Made by a program: the position numbers and the translations under genes. Below are positions 48,107 through 61,143 of a stretch of 64,000 nt of DNA, piece after piece. The stretch comes from Varroa destructor (Eukaryota; Arthropoda; Arachnida; Mesostigmata; Varroidae), in NCBI RefSeq assembly GCF_002443255.2, contig NW_019211456.1, positions 50,032,486 to 50,096,485 of the forward strand, read 5' to 3'. Below the pieces are notes generated by a model. The model ran no database searches. It worked only from the letters and a program-made list of their open reading frames with translations, and was not told the DNA's origin. Position 1 is the stretch's first letter, and each line of letters opens with the position of its first letter.

Positions 48107-49042
48107 AAAGCAGCCAAAAGCACGAGCGGATACCGCACCTACGAGCTTAATTTTGAACTTTTTGCAAAACCAAGCATTTCTTTCAGGAAATTTATCGGCT
48201 GTCCATTCAGTCGCTAATTATCACTATCTGATTTCAATGGACGTAACGATTCACGCTCTAGTTGCGGTCGACATAAACGGGCCAACCATGGTAAAAAAAG
48301 GGGAAGTCGAACAAAAAAGTTGTGCCTGTTGCCCTTTCTGAGGCGCACTAAAACTCAACCGACAAAATAGCTTCCATAACGGTTACGATGGCAGCTGTTT
48401 ACCCCAATGAAAGTTCACGAGAAAAACAGCTCTTTCTCACTACCTAGTTTTACTTTTCTGGTTACCCCCTTTAACTCAACGCTCCCGCTAAGTTGACGGT
48501 TACAATAGACGCTTACTTTAGGTTTCTAGACGCGGCTCTTTACGCTCGCACTAGGGTCGTGGTAAACAATCGACTTCGCACGCGCGTTTAGAGTTTTAGA
48601 TATCATGTATTAACAATTTTTTTGAAACAGTCGTAATTAGGAAGCTTACTACACATCACATATATAGTGAATTAACACAAACAGAAACCTAAACTTAACC
48701 ATACACAAGTATTGAATAACTTATGCATTCATTGTACAATATCTTCATAGGTAACTATCGTGACCACTTAACTAGACTCCAACGGATCACATAATTGAGC
48801 GCTGCCTGCGAGCAATAGTAAACGTGTGTCCTTCAACTTGTTTTTATGTGCATAAAAAACAACTCTCAGAATCGCGATTTGTATAAATGCTGTTACATAT
48901 TTACACACTCATGGCATCATACGGATAGTTCATGTATCAACGCGATCTGAAGTGATTGTCGCCTGAAAAGATTCTCCGAAACATTCAAGGCCTCGAACTG
49001 TTAAACGTCGCAGACGTTTTTTTAAATTTTTATAAGTCAGTT

Positions 49043-49064
49043 TATATATATATATATATATATA
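49043..49064. repeat. (TA)11 microsatellite
   Basis: Twenty-two bases of TA within a long AT-rich segment that follows a T-rich run. Confidence 0.9.
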
Positions 49065-50597
49065 CATTATTCAAGAATTTATTTACATATAAAATATGGT
49101 TGCTGAATCTCGAATGATCCATAAAGTGACATGTATTTTGCTTCTTGCCTAAACCGAAAAAGAAAAAAACGATTCTCGAAAATCACGATGAAAAACGTGT
49201 TTATTCCTAGGATATTTATTGTATTTTTTTTCCTAGGTTTTTTTCTAGGTTCCCTGTTGAAGACTACTGGCAGGATTAATTAAAAGACAATGACGTTTAA
49301 AATTTTCGTCTGTGATATGCGCCCATGGAACAGTATCGTAGACAATACTGAGGGGAAGGAAAGGGAGCCATCAAGAAGCCAGGGAACTATGTAATCTGTT
49401 AATCCTCTCTGAGCATTTACAGTCGTTTTTAATTCGTTTAATAGGGCGCCTGTCGATGTTGAAGATTGCCGAAGAGCAAACTGAAGCTCAGACGGTCACG
49501 TTTGGTCTGCCCTGTCTTTACCAATCGAATTGTTGAACATCGTCTAAATTAGAGTCGTGTTAACCAGCGGAGCTTTTCCTATGGTAATCACGCTCAAGCA
49601 CCATTGGTTTTGTACAAGGATCTGTCAAGAAGGAAGAAATGTCACTTTTGTGAAGATGGTGCATAAACAACAATGGTGGAGTACACTTTCGAATTTAAAT
49701 ATACATACGGATCTAAGGATAAGATAAATACTATAATAATTTGAAACCTATTGAAAATGGTTTCTTCTTCCTGACTAGCTAATTAAGCTAGCAGGCAGCA
49801 ATTTTTTTTTTGTAGTAATTGTCTTTTTTCCATGATAAAATATTCAGCAATTTAGTAACTTAATTCAAATGGTAACGGATTTTGTCTGTGTCTTAGACGT
49901 TGTTCTTTCTTTGGGTTATCAATGCTCTTATGGGCCAGGTTGTCAAGTTGCTTTAGTGATTGTTCTATGTTTACCCAACAATTTCAATGATCAAACGAAG
50001 AATACACAAAAAGATCCACAAAAAAGACCGTTTTCAATTCAGAAGATTAACTAGTTAGCTGTCAAAGTATACAGCAAGCAGTAGAAAGGCGGGCTCCCTT
50101 CACTGAAAATTCAAGTGAAAAAGAATCAAAGGTGCCCATGTTGAAGATTTTTTAGAAAAACGTTTATTACATTAGCTTGTTGCATTAATAATAACTATTC
50201 TGTTATATATATCACAACGGTAAAGTCTTTTGACAATTGGAGGATCTGCATTTCACATCAATAGGACAAAATAAAATCGTAGCAGACTTGACCCTGAGAT
50301 ATATTTGAGACAGAGGCATCGCTTCTAATATTCTGATAATATTATATAGCGGTATTAATCAAGCCAGCCATGGTTCCAGCTAAGATTTTTTAAGCTAAGA
50401 TTCGATAACACTGTATTATAAGGGATAGAGAAATAGTATCTCTGTTACATTTACATTGTCAGTTAAATCTTCTTCTTATTCAACCATTCTGCTGTTTTAA
50501 CAGATATTAAATCAACACTCTTCAATACACATATCTACATAGCGTTGCCTATTGTCGAGGATTTCATAAAGCAGCTTAACGAAAATAGGCCAGTTTT

Positions 50598-50615
50598 AAA
50601 AAAAAAAAAAAAAAA
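50598..50615 (+). repeat. Poly(A) run, 18 bases
   Basis: Eighteen A residues after a unique segment; possible old retroposon tail without a recognisable body. Confidence 0.88.
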
Positions 50616-53600
50616 CAAGAGGGTAAATCTTCTAAGTAACTGATAGCCAATTTCGAGGTTACCTTAACTCGTACGCAATCCGCAGTGGTCGAGTTGCATT
50701 TACACTATACATCTCAGCAAAAATATACTCATCAGCTATACGAAAGATGTTATTTCTTTTTTATTATTCTGTATGCGTCTAGTGACGGTTAATTGTTTCA
50801 ACTATGCGATAATCATTACTAACCTGAAGTTAATAGGTGACTGCTAGAAAAAAAAAAAAAAAACGTTATTTCAAGTATTACATTTTAAAACTTAACTGTC
50901 TTGAACTTAACATAGTTCTATTCAAGTTTTACACAAGTTTACTTTCGCACAAAACAACATAATAGTATTTATCTTAAAATCATGGCGAACTGTTATCTCT
51001 ATCTATTTCGCTTTTTTTTTCCCTCCATGTTTTCGTTTTAAGGCAATGGCTTTTCCTGTCTTGATCGTGATCTACTTGATGCTCTTTGTAACTTGATTTT
51101 GAAGTTTTTTTTGAAAACAGTTTCCATTGCCCAGATGAGGTACAACCTAACGAGTATACCCAATTTCCTGCATTTAGTTCTGCGAGAATGGAATGAAGGT
51201 TTTCAGCAGTCGTATATTAAAAAAATGTACCATGTTTCAGTTGTCATTTTTGTAGCTGCCCTTTTACACGTCAGGCTAAGTTAGCATATTTACGCCAATT
51301 TAAAAATTGGCCCATCTCTGTAGGTGCAATGCCTTAGCTCCCCGGATATTTTTACATGTTTACTGAACCTTTTGCACGTCTTTGCAAGAACCAATGATAC
51401 TAAATACCTAAGATAAGGCGCTGTAAATTATATAGAAGGGGCAGAATTACAGCAAGTCATGAACAAATGCTCACTATATAGGACGCTGCTTAGGAATTTG
51501 TTTAACGTGACATATCAGACCTGATAAGCGTTTTGTAAAAAAAAAAAAAAAAGCCATTATCCTTAATGCAACCATTCTGCAGCTGCCCGGTTTATGAAGA
51601 AAAGCACCGTATCGCTAGAAAGCAACATCTGATAAAAGTTCATCTGTGGCAATTCTACTGCAGTCCTCAAAACTAAAGAGTCTCATGTAAAAAATGATTG
51701 AATGTGCCACTAGTTCGACGGGAAGTTTGAAATGATACGAAAGTCAGGCTCCAGAACCAAACTTGTATAAGACATGAATAAGTTGATGTTATTTCTAAAG
51801 GGTTATTGAAGTGGGAAAGCTATGTTTTTTTGCTAAAAAAAAAACCGATTAAGGCCAGTTGGCTGTGGTAGGAGAGAGAGAAAATACGTGGCTTCAGCTA
51901 TAGATATCCTACCTCTAATACCTAACGTCTCAGCTAGGCTGCGTTCGAGAAATACGTCATGCCAACTAAAACTTCAACCGCAAGGGTTGCTTTTTTGTTT
52001 TCGCTTTTATTTCTCAAACCTTCCTACACGGAAACTCATAAGTCCAGGTTCTCTGCTTATTAGGCCCAGGGTCCACATACTCGAGGTCTTAATAGGTAAG
52101 AAACTTGCGCGGCGTGAGTTTCTCTAGGTAACAGATTTCGCGCGAAGGTGCACGCTCGTTGATTCTTGACTCGGATAGGGGAACAGACGTTCGAATGACT
52201 CGATGTCCAAATGTAGTAGACACAAATGGATGCGTAACAAAGAGGGGGCGTCTACGTTCACAAAAAAAAGTGGCTCGGGGGATTCTTCTCTGTCGCCTCA
52301 TTGATGTAGATTCGTTTCATATGAGCGTAAACTAAATGTGATAAATGCAAACGCTACAAGATGTTCCTTACTGTTATAAAATTACATACTCATCGTTAGA
52401 CGCCGTATAGTGTCACCTAAATATGACCCAGAGAGCAATCGTGTACGATATCGCTAGATGTCTTATACCCATTATATGCCGTAAATATATAAAATAAATG
52501 CCGTAAATATATATGCTATAAAAAGCGGAAAGAATTTCCATTTATCGAACACTGAGCGGACCTCAACAAATGAACACAGATGAATTCTGCTTCAGCTTTT
52601 TATCTTTCATGTCCATCGTGTTACAATGCGCTCAAAAGGTCAAATAAGTAAGGTATAGCCTAACAGTTAATAGACCTATAGGGAACTAATATCTGAGATT
52701 TTCAGCTGTCGTTCGCTGCGCCAGCAAGTTCATACTACAATTCAAAGTACGGCCTATAATCGTAGTTTTCCTACCATTCAGATAACGAATAACGTGTGTG
52801 ATTATAGATAAAATGAAAAAAATTAACATTGATGACTATAAAAATCAGTTAACGAACTTCATTGTCGCCACTAAATCGCGTGAGATGAGACTCTGGTCTG
52901 GACTCTGGAGAAACGGGTCTAGAAAAACGTTTTTCGAAAATTTGTCGGAGCCATTTTGTCAGCTTTCGCGTTTGTTTTGCTAAGGGAAATAGTGTATACC
53001 TGTTAGCGAAAGATATCAAACTCCTATTTAACACTGAATTTTTTATACAGTTAGGACTCCCAATGTAAACTTCTGTAAACTATGAATAATCACAAAACTA
53101 ACATACATGTAAAAATTTTTTATAGCTAAACAAAATGTAATGAAAAAAAATTTAGGTTGTTTATGACTCATATTATATTCAGTAAATAGGTAGAGCTAAA
53201 ATACAATAGGTCGAAATTCTGCTTTTTGTACTCTGTTTCTGCTTCCGAGCGTATGTGAACGAATCTTTAGGTCAATCTCGCGATGGAACACGCCACGATT
53301 TTCCCAACCAATGTCGCTTCGTAACTGCATCGGAACTCATAAAAATAAGGGCCATAATCAGTAGGCTCGCTTTTTTAATGCCGAGGATTGTGCAGGACAT
53401 GAAAAGAGCATTATAAGAGGCTTCCGCAGAGCAAATAATAGTTAAGAATACTTACCCTTGCAGTGCTTTCTCCGAAGTTCAGAACGTGAAGCTAGCGTTG
53501 ACAGGACAGATCGGCCTGCCACAGCTATACCATAAGGCCATTTTAGAGCGTTGGTTCAAGACGAAGCGCCGGGACCACTAGCCCAATCTCTGATTAGCAA

Positions 53601-54512
53601 AATTTCGGGTGATACAGGGCCAAACCACGTGATGCGTTTTGAATAAGAAAAAAAAGGCATATTCGCGTTGTATAAAAGGAGCAAAAAGTATCAGGGACAT
53701 CTTTTGGCGTAAGATAGAGTGTTAGCAGCGTGATGTTTAAAGAAAGCAATATTTTTCCGAATGAAAATGCATTACGTATAGTTGTCGAGTTAAATTATAG
53801 CCTAAATATTATATCAACTTTATGTTATTGGCTTCGGAGCTTTATTAAGTAGCACTAAGTTCTGCCATCGACCAGTGTGATATTGTTAGAAATTAAATTC
53901 TAGCGGTTAATTTTTCATGACAATTCGGATTGATTACAGCTGGCTCTGGTTTAGCATGGTGTCCGATAGTCTGGGACGGCATCTCCTGCTGGCCGCCAGT
54001 ACCGGTAGGCGAATCTGCTGAGAAACCTTGTAAGCCTCTGCTCGCTAATATTGGAAGAACGCACCATATCTATGACCACACAGGTAAATAGTACATACTT
54101 TTATCTCTAATCTGCCTTACGTAATTCGGTCTCGATCGCACCATATAACGTTTCGAAAGCCATTCAAACGAGGAATGATCTACGAAGCGCCTATGGTATA
54201 AATTCCAAGTGCGGTCTATTTCCAGCTTATCCTAGCGCGATATTTGTGCGCCTACTAAAGCAACTCCCACGCGAATTAAGCGTAAAAAAGCACAACGTAG
54301 ACAATCCGTGTACTGATAATTACGAAAACATATGTTATATATTGATTTGGGACTCTGTCAGGAATGCTGTTTCGTACTTTGGCCGACTAGATCATTGTAT
54401 GGTAACACTAACAACTTCTCTAGCTGCTCACTGTAAAATAGGATTGTTATAAACGGTTACTAGTACTCCCTGAAAATGTGACGCATTTGTTTTGTACACT
54501 TCAATTATAGGC

Positions 54513-54533
54513 ATAATAATAATAATAATAATA
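54513..54533 (+). repeat. (ATA)7 trinucleotide repeat
   Basis: Seven units of ATA (equivalently AAT) without interruption. Confidence 0.93.
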
Positions 54534-56018
54534 GAAGTCATAAAGCTTTCTTTTTTTATAATTGAGCTCTATGTGTCCTGAGTTGTCTAAGTAGATATTG
54601 GCATCTAAATGATGATAACCTAGTTCGTTTCAAAGGAGTAGTTACAGATTTCAACTTAAAACTCTAAACAGAAAACGTATTTCAAAAATCCATCCTGTGG
54701 TATATATATATATATCTATGCAACATGTTTGATGCACGTAGTGATAACGCGCCCGGTTACGGGGAAACGTTGGTGGCACCTTTTTCATTCAGTAAAATGT
54801 AGAGATTGCTGGCTAGATCTACGCCGGAGACCTGTTAAGTTTAGTAAAGACGGCGAAAGTTGCTAACCCGGCAAAGTGGACAAAAATCGCTTTTGTGACA
54901 ACTACTTGCCACAATCTGTGCCAGCCTCTTCTAGAAAATGATCATCTTAACGATTTACTTGAAAATTATTTGCAAAGTTCACGACAACTTACATTACGAT
55001 ATACGGTCTATGTCCCATCCAAGACAATGTTACGTTCCAGTATGCCGTTCGAACCACTTGGAAGTGGTACTATGTTACAGAAGCAGGCAGAACACTACGG
55101 GTATGGCCAAAACCAATCGATCGTCTTTAGTTGAACTTTCATCGTATAGAAGCTGACTGTAAGAATGAATATCGGAAAAACCGCGTTTATAAGGCTTCTT
55201 TGAAAACGGTTGCGTAAGACCCTTTTCAGCTGCCTCCGTTAACTGTGAAATCTCTGTTATATATATATATATATTTGTACGACTAAAATACTGAAAGATT
55301 TTACAAAACAAACAAGAAAAGAAAAAGTTTACCTGTCAGGGCAGTGAGGGTTATTAATTTCGTCTGAGCCATTTCCGGTGTTGGATTCAATGAACAAAAG
55401 CTGGGCTAGGGAAATCCGTTGGAAGTGGGGTACGGAAACGACGACTGCTAATAAATGAATTAGTTTTTTTTTGCGTTAAATTCACATTATAAACCTCGTA
55501 TTGAGAAGATGGCTGACTAAACGACCACTATATTACAGTTTAGGTAACGCTAACAAAAATTAAACATTCTTTTACGGCACATCGTCTTGGCCCACATTTG
55601 ATTTTGCAAACTTTCCTTCTTATACAAAAATGGGCACAATATTTAAGGTTTTTTTTTTTATTATACATAAAAGTATATAGGACGATGCCAACCTCTAAAT
55701 ACTTAAATATCAGATGGAATTATCCATACGGTAGAAATTAGCAGAACGATAAATGTAAGGAACATTTTTTTCTCTCAATTGCCCTGTTTGAATATCAGAA
55801 ATCATTTAGAATAGAAAAACATTTTTATTAACTGAAGTAATTTTGGTCGCACGTTATATGATAACACGTCACATTGGCTCTGTGAATTATAGTTGAAAAA
55901 ACCCAGCAACATCACTATCATGGCTCCCAGATTCAAAACCCAAAAAGCTGGCTCAATAGTTGATCCATATGATGGCTGAGGTAAAAGCGTTCAGTTTAAC
56001 GTACATTACGAGCACACA

Positions 56019-56343
56019 TTATATGTTTTCCCCTTTGAGCTTTGATTGACGGCAATCGACCTGCTGTGCAAAGCGGTGCCAGAAGCACATTGTTCCAAGC
56101 CATACTTCCAGAGTAGCTAAACTCACTAATCTTGACATATCGCTACGCGGCAGATCGGCTATGGCCAGGATGGCAACAAAACCCTGCTGCTCGACGGTCT
56201 TCAAACACAGAACAGTTTTACCAAATAAAACGATACAATCATCTTCATTATCATATTGTTGCATAATTGAAAACCCATTCTTCCTGTGTTCCACTTTTAC
56301 TCTTTTTTTCTGTAATACATTAAGCAGCATTGTCCTCGAATAA
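56019..56343 (-). pseudogene. Possible copia-type retrotransposon scrap (pre-integrase region)
   Basis: A 103-codon minus-strand frame opens MLLNVLQKKRVKVEHRKNGF, later IADLPRSDMSRL, then LEVWLGTMCFWHRFAQQVD. Copia polyproteins have, between protease and integrase, N-L-L-S-V-x-x-L-x-x-x-G-x-x-V-x-F-x-x-x-x-x-x-I, then a variable stretch, then a zinc-binding W-H-x-R-x-G-H. The opening fits well (L-L-N-V-L-Q-K-K-R-V-K-V-E). The end has a W and a WH but not the full WHxRxGH. No copia integrase core or RT was found further along the minus strand. Alternatively this is a chance resemblance in an unrelated frame. Confidence 0.37.
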
Positions 56344-56589
56344 GAATACCGCGTATATGGACATTGATTGAAAACGAATGACGGGTTTTATCTATTAAAT
56401 GCTGACTTTCTGTCATTGTGACCGTTGTTCAGCTTCCGTATCAGCTCTAGAAGCGCGGCGTTATTTCCGCGCACTTTAACCATTCGAGAGGCGCTGTTTA
56501 TTGCCTGCGCTGTAAAGTAAAAACACGACGACGGCAACCGCAAGAACTATAAAACATCTCACACCCGGAAAGAAGTGGGGTAATTAGTG

Positions 56590-56700
56590 CTAGAAGGCCC
56601 ACATTGTGGCTATAGCGTGCCTCTAATTAATCAGGATCAGCGGCTGGATGGATGGGTTCAAACCTCTGAATGAGCAACGATTCGAGTCCCCTTTGTGACG
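56590..56700 (+). other. tRNA-like block, possible tRNA-derived SINE piece
   Basis: TGGCTATAGCGT at 56607-56618 resembles the RNA polymerase III A box (TRGCNNARYNGG). GGTTCAAACCT at 56655-56665 resembles the B box (GGTTCRANNCC). They start 48 bases apart, close to the spacing in a tRNA (about 44). A second B-box-like string, gattcgagtccc, lies at 56679-56690. I could not fold an anticodon arm or acceptor stem, so it is not a working tRNA. A decayed tRNA-derived SINE head is the likeliest reading, but no A-rich tail was identified. Confidence 0.3.
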
Positions 56701-59359
56701 CTTTATATGCTCATTTTGTTCGCATGGACCTGAACACAGCTTGAACATAAATGTACATTTAGGTGAAGGTAACCAATGCTTAAAGTCTAAATATACATTC
56801 GAGTTGAATTTCTTGGGAATAAACAGGAGCTCTGACGTACTATTAAATGAGCTGTTGAGTCTGTAATAAAACTAGACGAATAGTTAGATGATTTTTACTA
56901 GATCCTTTATAGCCGATTTTTTTTTAGCCCGGAGCCCGATGCTGAAACATCGCAACAATAAACTAAACGCAGTTCACACCTGACCCACAGTTAGGTAATA
57001 AATAGAAAGTAATTTTCGTTCCGCTCCCTGTTTATTGTCTGTTTGAGGCCAGCCACGTAGAAGTGTGGATTCCGGCAGTTATATGCCATATGCAAATCGG
57101 TCTTGGAAGTTTATATATACATGTGTGACCGTTGGCAGCTTCCACATATCAGTGAAGCAGCTGGCACTCTGCGGCCTGGTTGTGAGAAAGCGCGTATAGT
57201 CAGCTATGGCTACGATCGTGTTCGACTTGAAGCGAAGTCCCCCCGACATTTGCAATCAGGACTTTTTGATAAAACGAGGCTTTTATTTTAGGAAATAATA
57301 GGAAATTTTTCACTTGGATTGAGATCGATTAAATCGTAAACGATTCCCGGCGCGGCAATTCGAACTTCATTGAAGTATTTTATACATCATATAAGTTACT
57401 AATGGATAGAATTCAAGACGGCCAACATCGTCTGCTAGTGCGTTAAATCAACGGGCTTTATTTTTGTCGTTTTCTATGTGTTTCAGATGCCCATGCTTAT
57501 CGTGTCTGTGGGCAAAATGGCCGTTGGATGGAGAATCAGACCAACTACAATGCGTGCGTAGCACTGATCAATGTATGTCTTTTTCAATAAGTTTACTAGG
57601 AAACTGGATTAGGAAAATGATGCTAATAGTTTGTCGTCATAGTTCCTTGCTTGTAGCGAATCATAGATCAGCTACTATCATTTGAGGGTATATTTCTGTG
57701 TTGTAGTGGTATACATATAGAGCGTTCCCTCTAACTAAAACCAACTTTCTGATCCGACTGAGGAGGTTATCAGAATTAAATCATCTCTTACTAGCTTTAT
57801 GTAATAATGTTCGAAGAGGACATACAATAGGATTCGGGGAATCATAAGGTAGTGGCATATACACACAAAGTTCATTTTGCGTAAGAAACGAATAGGAAAT
57901 ACTAAAAAAAATTCGTAAAAAAAATTATATAACAAAGATTGACAACGTTAGCCCTATCTAGCCCAATGGTTGCCTGACAGCACCGACGTTAGAGACTAAC
58001 ATCATGTTAGATTCCAGCATCGATGTTGAAACTGTACAGCGGTGCAATAGTTAGGCATTTACTCACTAAGTTCAAAAACGCTTGGAAACAAGCATCGTAT
58101 TTTGTTTCACTCTAGGAGCCATCTGATTCAAGCAATTTAAAGCAACTTAAAGATGGAAAGTTTCTACAATCAGAATGTATACTAGCCATGATCTTATTAT
58201 TTTCACTATAATCTACAGATGAATATGCTTACAGACACGTTTGGATATCGTCGTTCGTTTTATTAATATTGTATTATACATCTTTTAATAATAGTATATA
58301 TAAGAAGTAAACGTTATTTTATTGGTTTAATTTCTTTCAAAGCTTTTGTGAGCAGGACTGCTTACCCTAGGGAATCTATTTTTCCTTTTAATCGTTTACC
58401 TTCCGCTTTTCATTCTAACGAATTTCTCTGAAACAACAGGATACTTGAATACTTTTATTAGTACATATATATTATATGTACCGAGAAGCGACTGGCATAG
58501 TACCAGGACACTGGTACAAGATTTAGAGGCTACCTTATTATATTATAGTACAGTTTATCACAGTTCGAAAAGCAGGTATTTAGTGCATCTTACCCGTAAC
58601 CGTCTTTCGTTCGATCGTTAGGAATTTCGTAGTTGGTACTAGCGGTTCACGGTGTAGGATATGCCCCTTTTAACATCTCGTTTTTCTGAGACAAACAATA
58701 GCACGCTGACTAATCGCGAAGGTCTGTTTTACTCAACTAAGGACACCTCAGCAGGCTTCGTCGGACAGTGGAACATTATTTAACAAGTTGAAAAATATCT
58801 CGACAGTTTCATAGTTATGAGGCCAAGCAGCCACCCCAGAAGCCCTGACGGGGGAGAAATTTCTCATATGATTTTGGCTTCGGCGCGGGTACCACGTGGT
58901 ATCGACAAGGGACCAAACAATGAAAAAAAAAAACTTAGATTTGGGAAACACAGTCTATCTCAGGACAACCGTCGTCCCGGTTGGAGAAGGTGGTTGCTTA
59001 GCAGTGATATAATTTTTTTCTCGTATAGTTATACGAGTCGTGTGTACTATACACTACAACATACACGAAAAAGACTTAAGAAGATTACATTAATGTCTTT
59101 AGCTTAGCATTCTGATGGGACGACTAATCGGATCATTTCTTCATTGTTTTGGGTAGTAGTCAAACAGTGCATACATCCGCGGTGACTAGAATAAACTATA
59201 ATGGTCCATTGAACCGCTTTCCGTCGCATGGATTGTACTTGTCGAATTTATTTTTTCATGTTTCCAGGCACGATGCTTCCGTCACTAGGCATTATTTCGA
59301 ATTACTTGCTTACAGTATGGAACGAAGAGTGTCTACGCCGAAACACACGTTATATTGGT
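56701..59359. other. Gene-free stretch, nothing recognised
   Basis: Frames up to 96 codons (58817-59107 plus) without known motifs. It holds a perfect 8-base palindrome with a 2-base centre (59020-59037) and AT-rich patches near 58270-58310 and 58460-58480. Confidence 0.5.
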
Positions 59360-59629
59360 CTAGTTGAGTTTGTATGAACTCAACTTTTTAGTTTTCAAAC
59401 ATCTTGTAAATGATAATAGCGACATCACATCTGTAGTAAACTTCCGCGCATCTAGAACACCTACGCTCGTCGTCAGCTTCGTGGATGGCCTGTTCCCTTC
59501 AGGGTCCGTTTTAGAATCCGTGCGCAACAAAGCCAGTTGTTTGTACATCGCGTCAATGCAGCTAACTAGTCCCTTTCTGTTCGCAGTTCCTAACGACACT
59601 AGAATCGAAAAGTGTCCGTTGATATCCAC
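59360..59629 (-). pseudogene. Possible thumb-region part of the second non-LTR element
   Basis: A minus-strand frame of 89 codons follows the motif C-like block by about 350 bases on the same strand. It contains NRKGLVSCIDAMYKQLALLR and STKLTTSVGVLDARKF. The thumb region of LINE RTs has a comparable layout: a basic helix, then K-x-x-x-x-x-x-V/L-x-x-x-x. The resemblance is faint and rests mostly on position. An overlapping plus-strand frame of 93 codons (59364-59645) has no features of its own. Confidence 0.25.
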
Positions 59630-61143
59630 GAATATTTGCCCCTAGTTCCTAAAATTCGTCTTAAAGGCCTCTTTTGCCAGAAGCTTAAAGGGGTGACGCA
59701 GGCCTTCGGATAGTAAATTATGACCTCTGGTCGGCTATAAGATAAGCAAGGCGATTATATGAGTAACTTCAGCGTTCTCTTGAGGAAGGAGGTTTTGGCG
59801 TGACTTAACTGTTCAACGCTCTTCGCTTAAGATCTTCCAAATGGCGTGGATCCTATACGTTGCGATGTGATTTATCTTGATGTCAAATAAGTCAAGATCG
59901 GTTGCAACTTTGTGACCGCCGCGTAAAGTCGGCCAGAGCTTAACACGTGAGACCTGTTCGGCCCATATATCATCAAGTAATCCACACACAGGACGACTTT
60001 GACTAACTTTTTCGGTACCCTTATTCGATCCAAGGGGCTTTTTAGTAAAATGTAAATTAGGAATGGGTTTAAGTTGTCCCCGTGGGTTAGACCAATCGTT
60101 CGTGTTAAGAGCGCGAGTTAGGCCACTTAATCTCTAACATTTTAATAAAAAAAAATTTTTTAGAGAGCTGCACCGAGAAAACTGAGCGCGTACCTAAAGA
60201 CATTCATTTCGGCCACCTTGCCATACCGCGTACAGAGAATTGTGTAGTGTGGTCCTCTCGCGCCAGCCATTAGGACAGTGCATGCCTTTCTGTAAAGTAT
60301 TCTCTTTGGAACCTATGTTTACTACGTTAGGATAGGATTCGGTTTCGTAGTCAGTAGGCCGGGGAGCAGCTTATAACAAACGCTTTTGTCCTTGATCTTT
60401 AACCACGATAACGGCGTTGTTGCATTTCTTTTCTCTTAGGGATCAAGTAACTGCTAAGCGTCGCGGGGCAAACCGCCGAGCTGCAGTGGTGTGTTAGCCA
60501 CGTGTATGGCTAACGTAGTGTATCGGTGATCATGCGGGCCCCTAGCCGTTCAAGGTATTTTGGCCGTAGTCATTGAGAACGAAAACTGAAGCGCAGAACG
60601 TATTCTAGCCAGAGGCCTGATACCCACCTAAGCCCTCCGAGCAAAGCAGCAAGCATTAAACTACCAGCTTTTGGAAGGATAAAGGGGCCGAGCAATGACC
60701 TGAAAAATTCCGTAAACGCATTTCAAAAGCTTGTCCATATCTAAACAATGGAGCTTGGAATTTGACAGTCCACACAGGTACAACTTGGACAGTGAGGTCT
60801 TCTGGTACGGGTACGTGAGCTTGAATACTTGCAGTCTCTGGAAATAAATGATTTCTAGTCTTAGCCATCCCTGGCTACATTCGTTGCAAGTATATGGTAA
60901 ACTAAACTCCCTGTTTGCCCCAGGAAGGCCAGTATTGAGATCATATTGAAGCACTTAGCAACCGTAATCCGTAAGCGTGTATTGAAGGCCCGTAATGTGG
61001 CTCGAATTTGGCTGGTTTAAAGTAATGCCTGATGGCTTAAGATCCGCACGCAACATACAAAGAAGCACCTTTTTGTAATCAAAGCAGGCCTTGAAATCGA
61101 TGGATATGGTAAGCTCCATATATGACTCTTCAGGGCTGGACAA
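59360..61143 (-). mobile_element. Second non-LTR retrotransposon remnant, disrupted RT
   Basis: On the minus strand GLTHGDNLNP (60064-60093) matches RT motif B of non-LTR elements (G-x-x-Q-G-D-x-L-S-P). About 25 codons later VLCVDYLMIYGPNRS ends in a motif C-like block (59962-59985), where families have L-Y-x-D-D-L-x-x-Y; the second Asp is replaced by Tyr. Upstream, LTISIDFKACFD (61078-61113) resembles motif A (IDFKKAFD), but nearly 1 kb lies between A and B where about 200-250 bases are usual. A 97-codon frame (60661-60954) with CNECSQGW and a 70-codon frame occupy that interval. The element may have been split by an insertion or rearranged. It differs from the LINE at 1.3-3.9 kb. Confidence 0.45.

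Larger units (their letters stand above)
43633..56018. other. Gene-free stretch with simple repeats, nothing recognised
   Basis: Over 12 kb with no domain I can name. The longest frames are 117 codons (46981-47334 plus) and 99 codons (47557-47856 plus, rich in Asn, Lys and Tyr). Several microsatellites and A runs are listed separately. Further A runs of 16 lie at 50848-50863 and 51537-51552. A 22-base unit starting atgccgtaaatata is tandemly repeated at 52476-52513. Confidence 0.5.

Noticed and set aside
56590..56700. Functional tRNA gene
   Set aside because: Box-like strings are present but the anticodon and acceptor stems do not pair.
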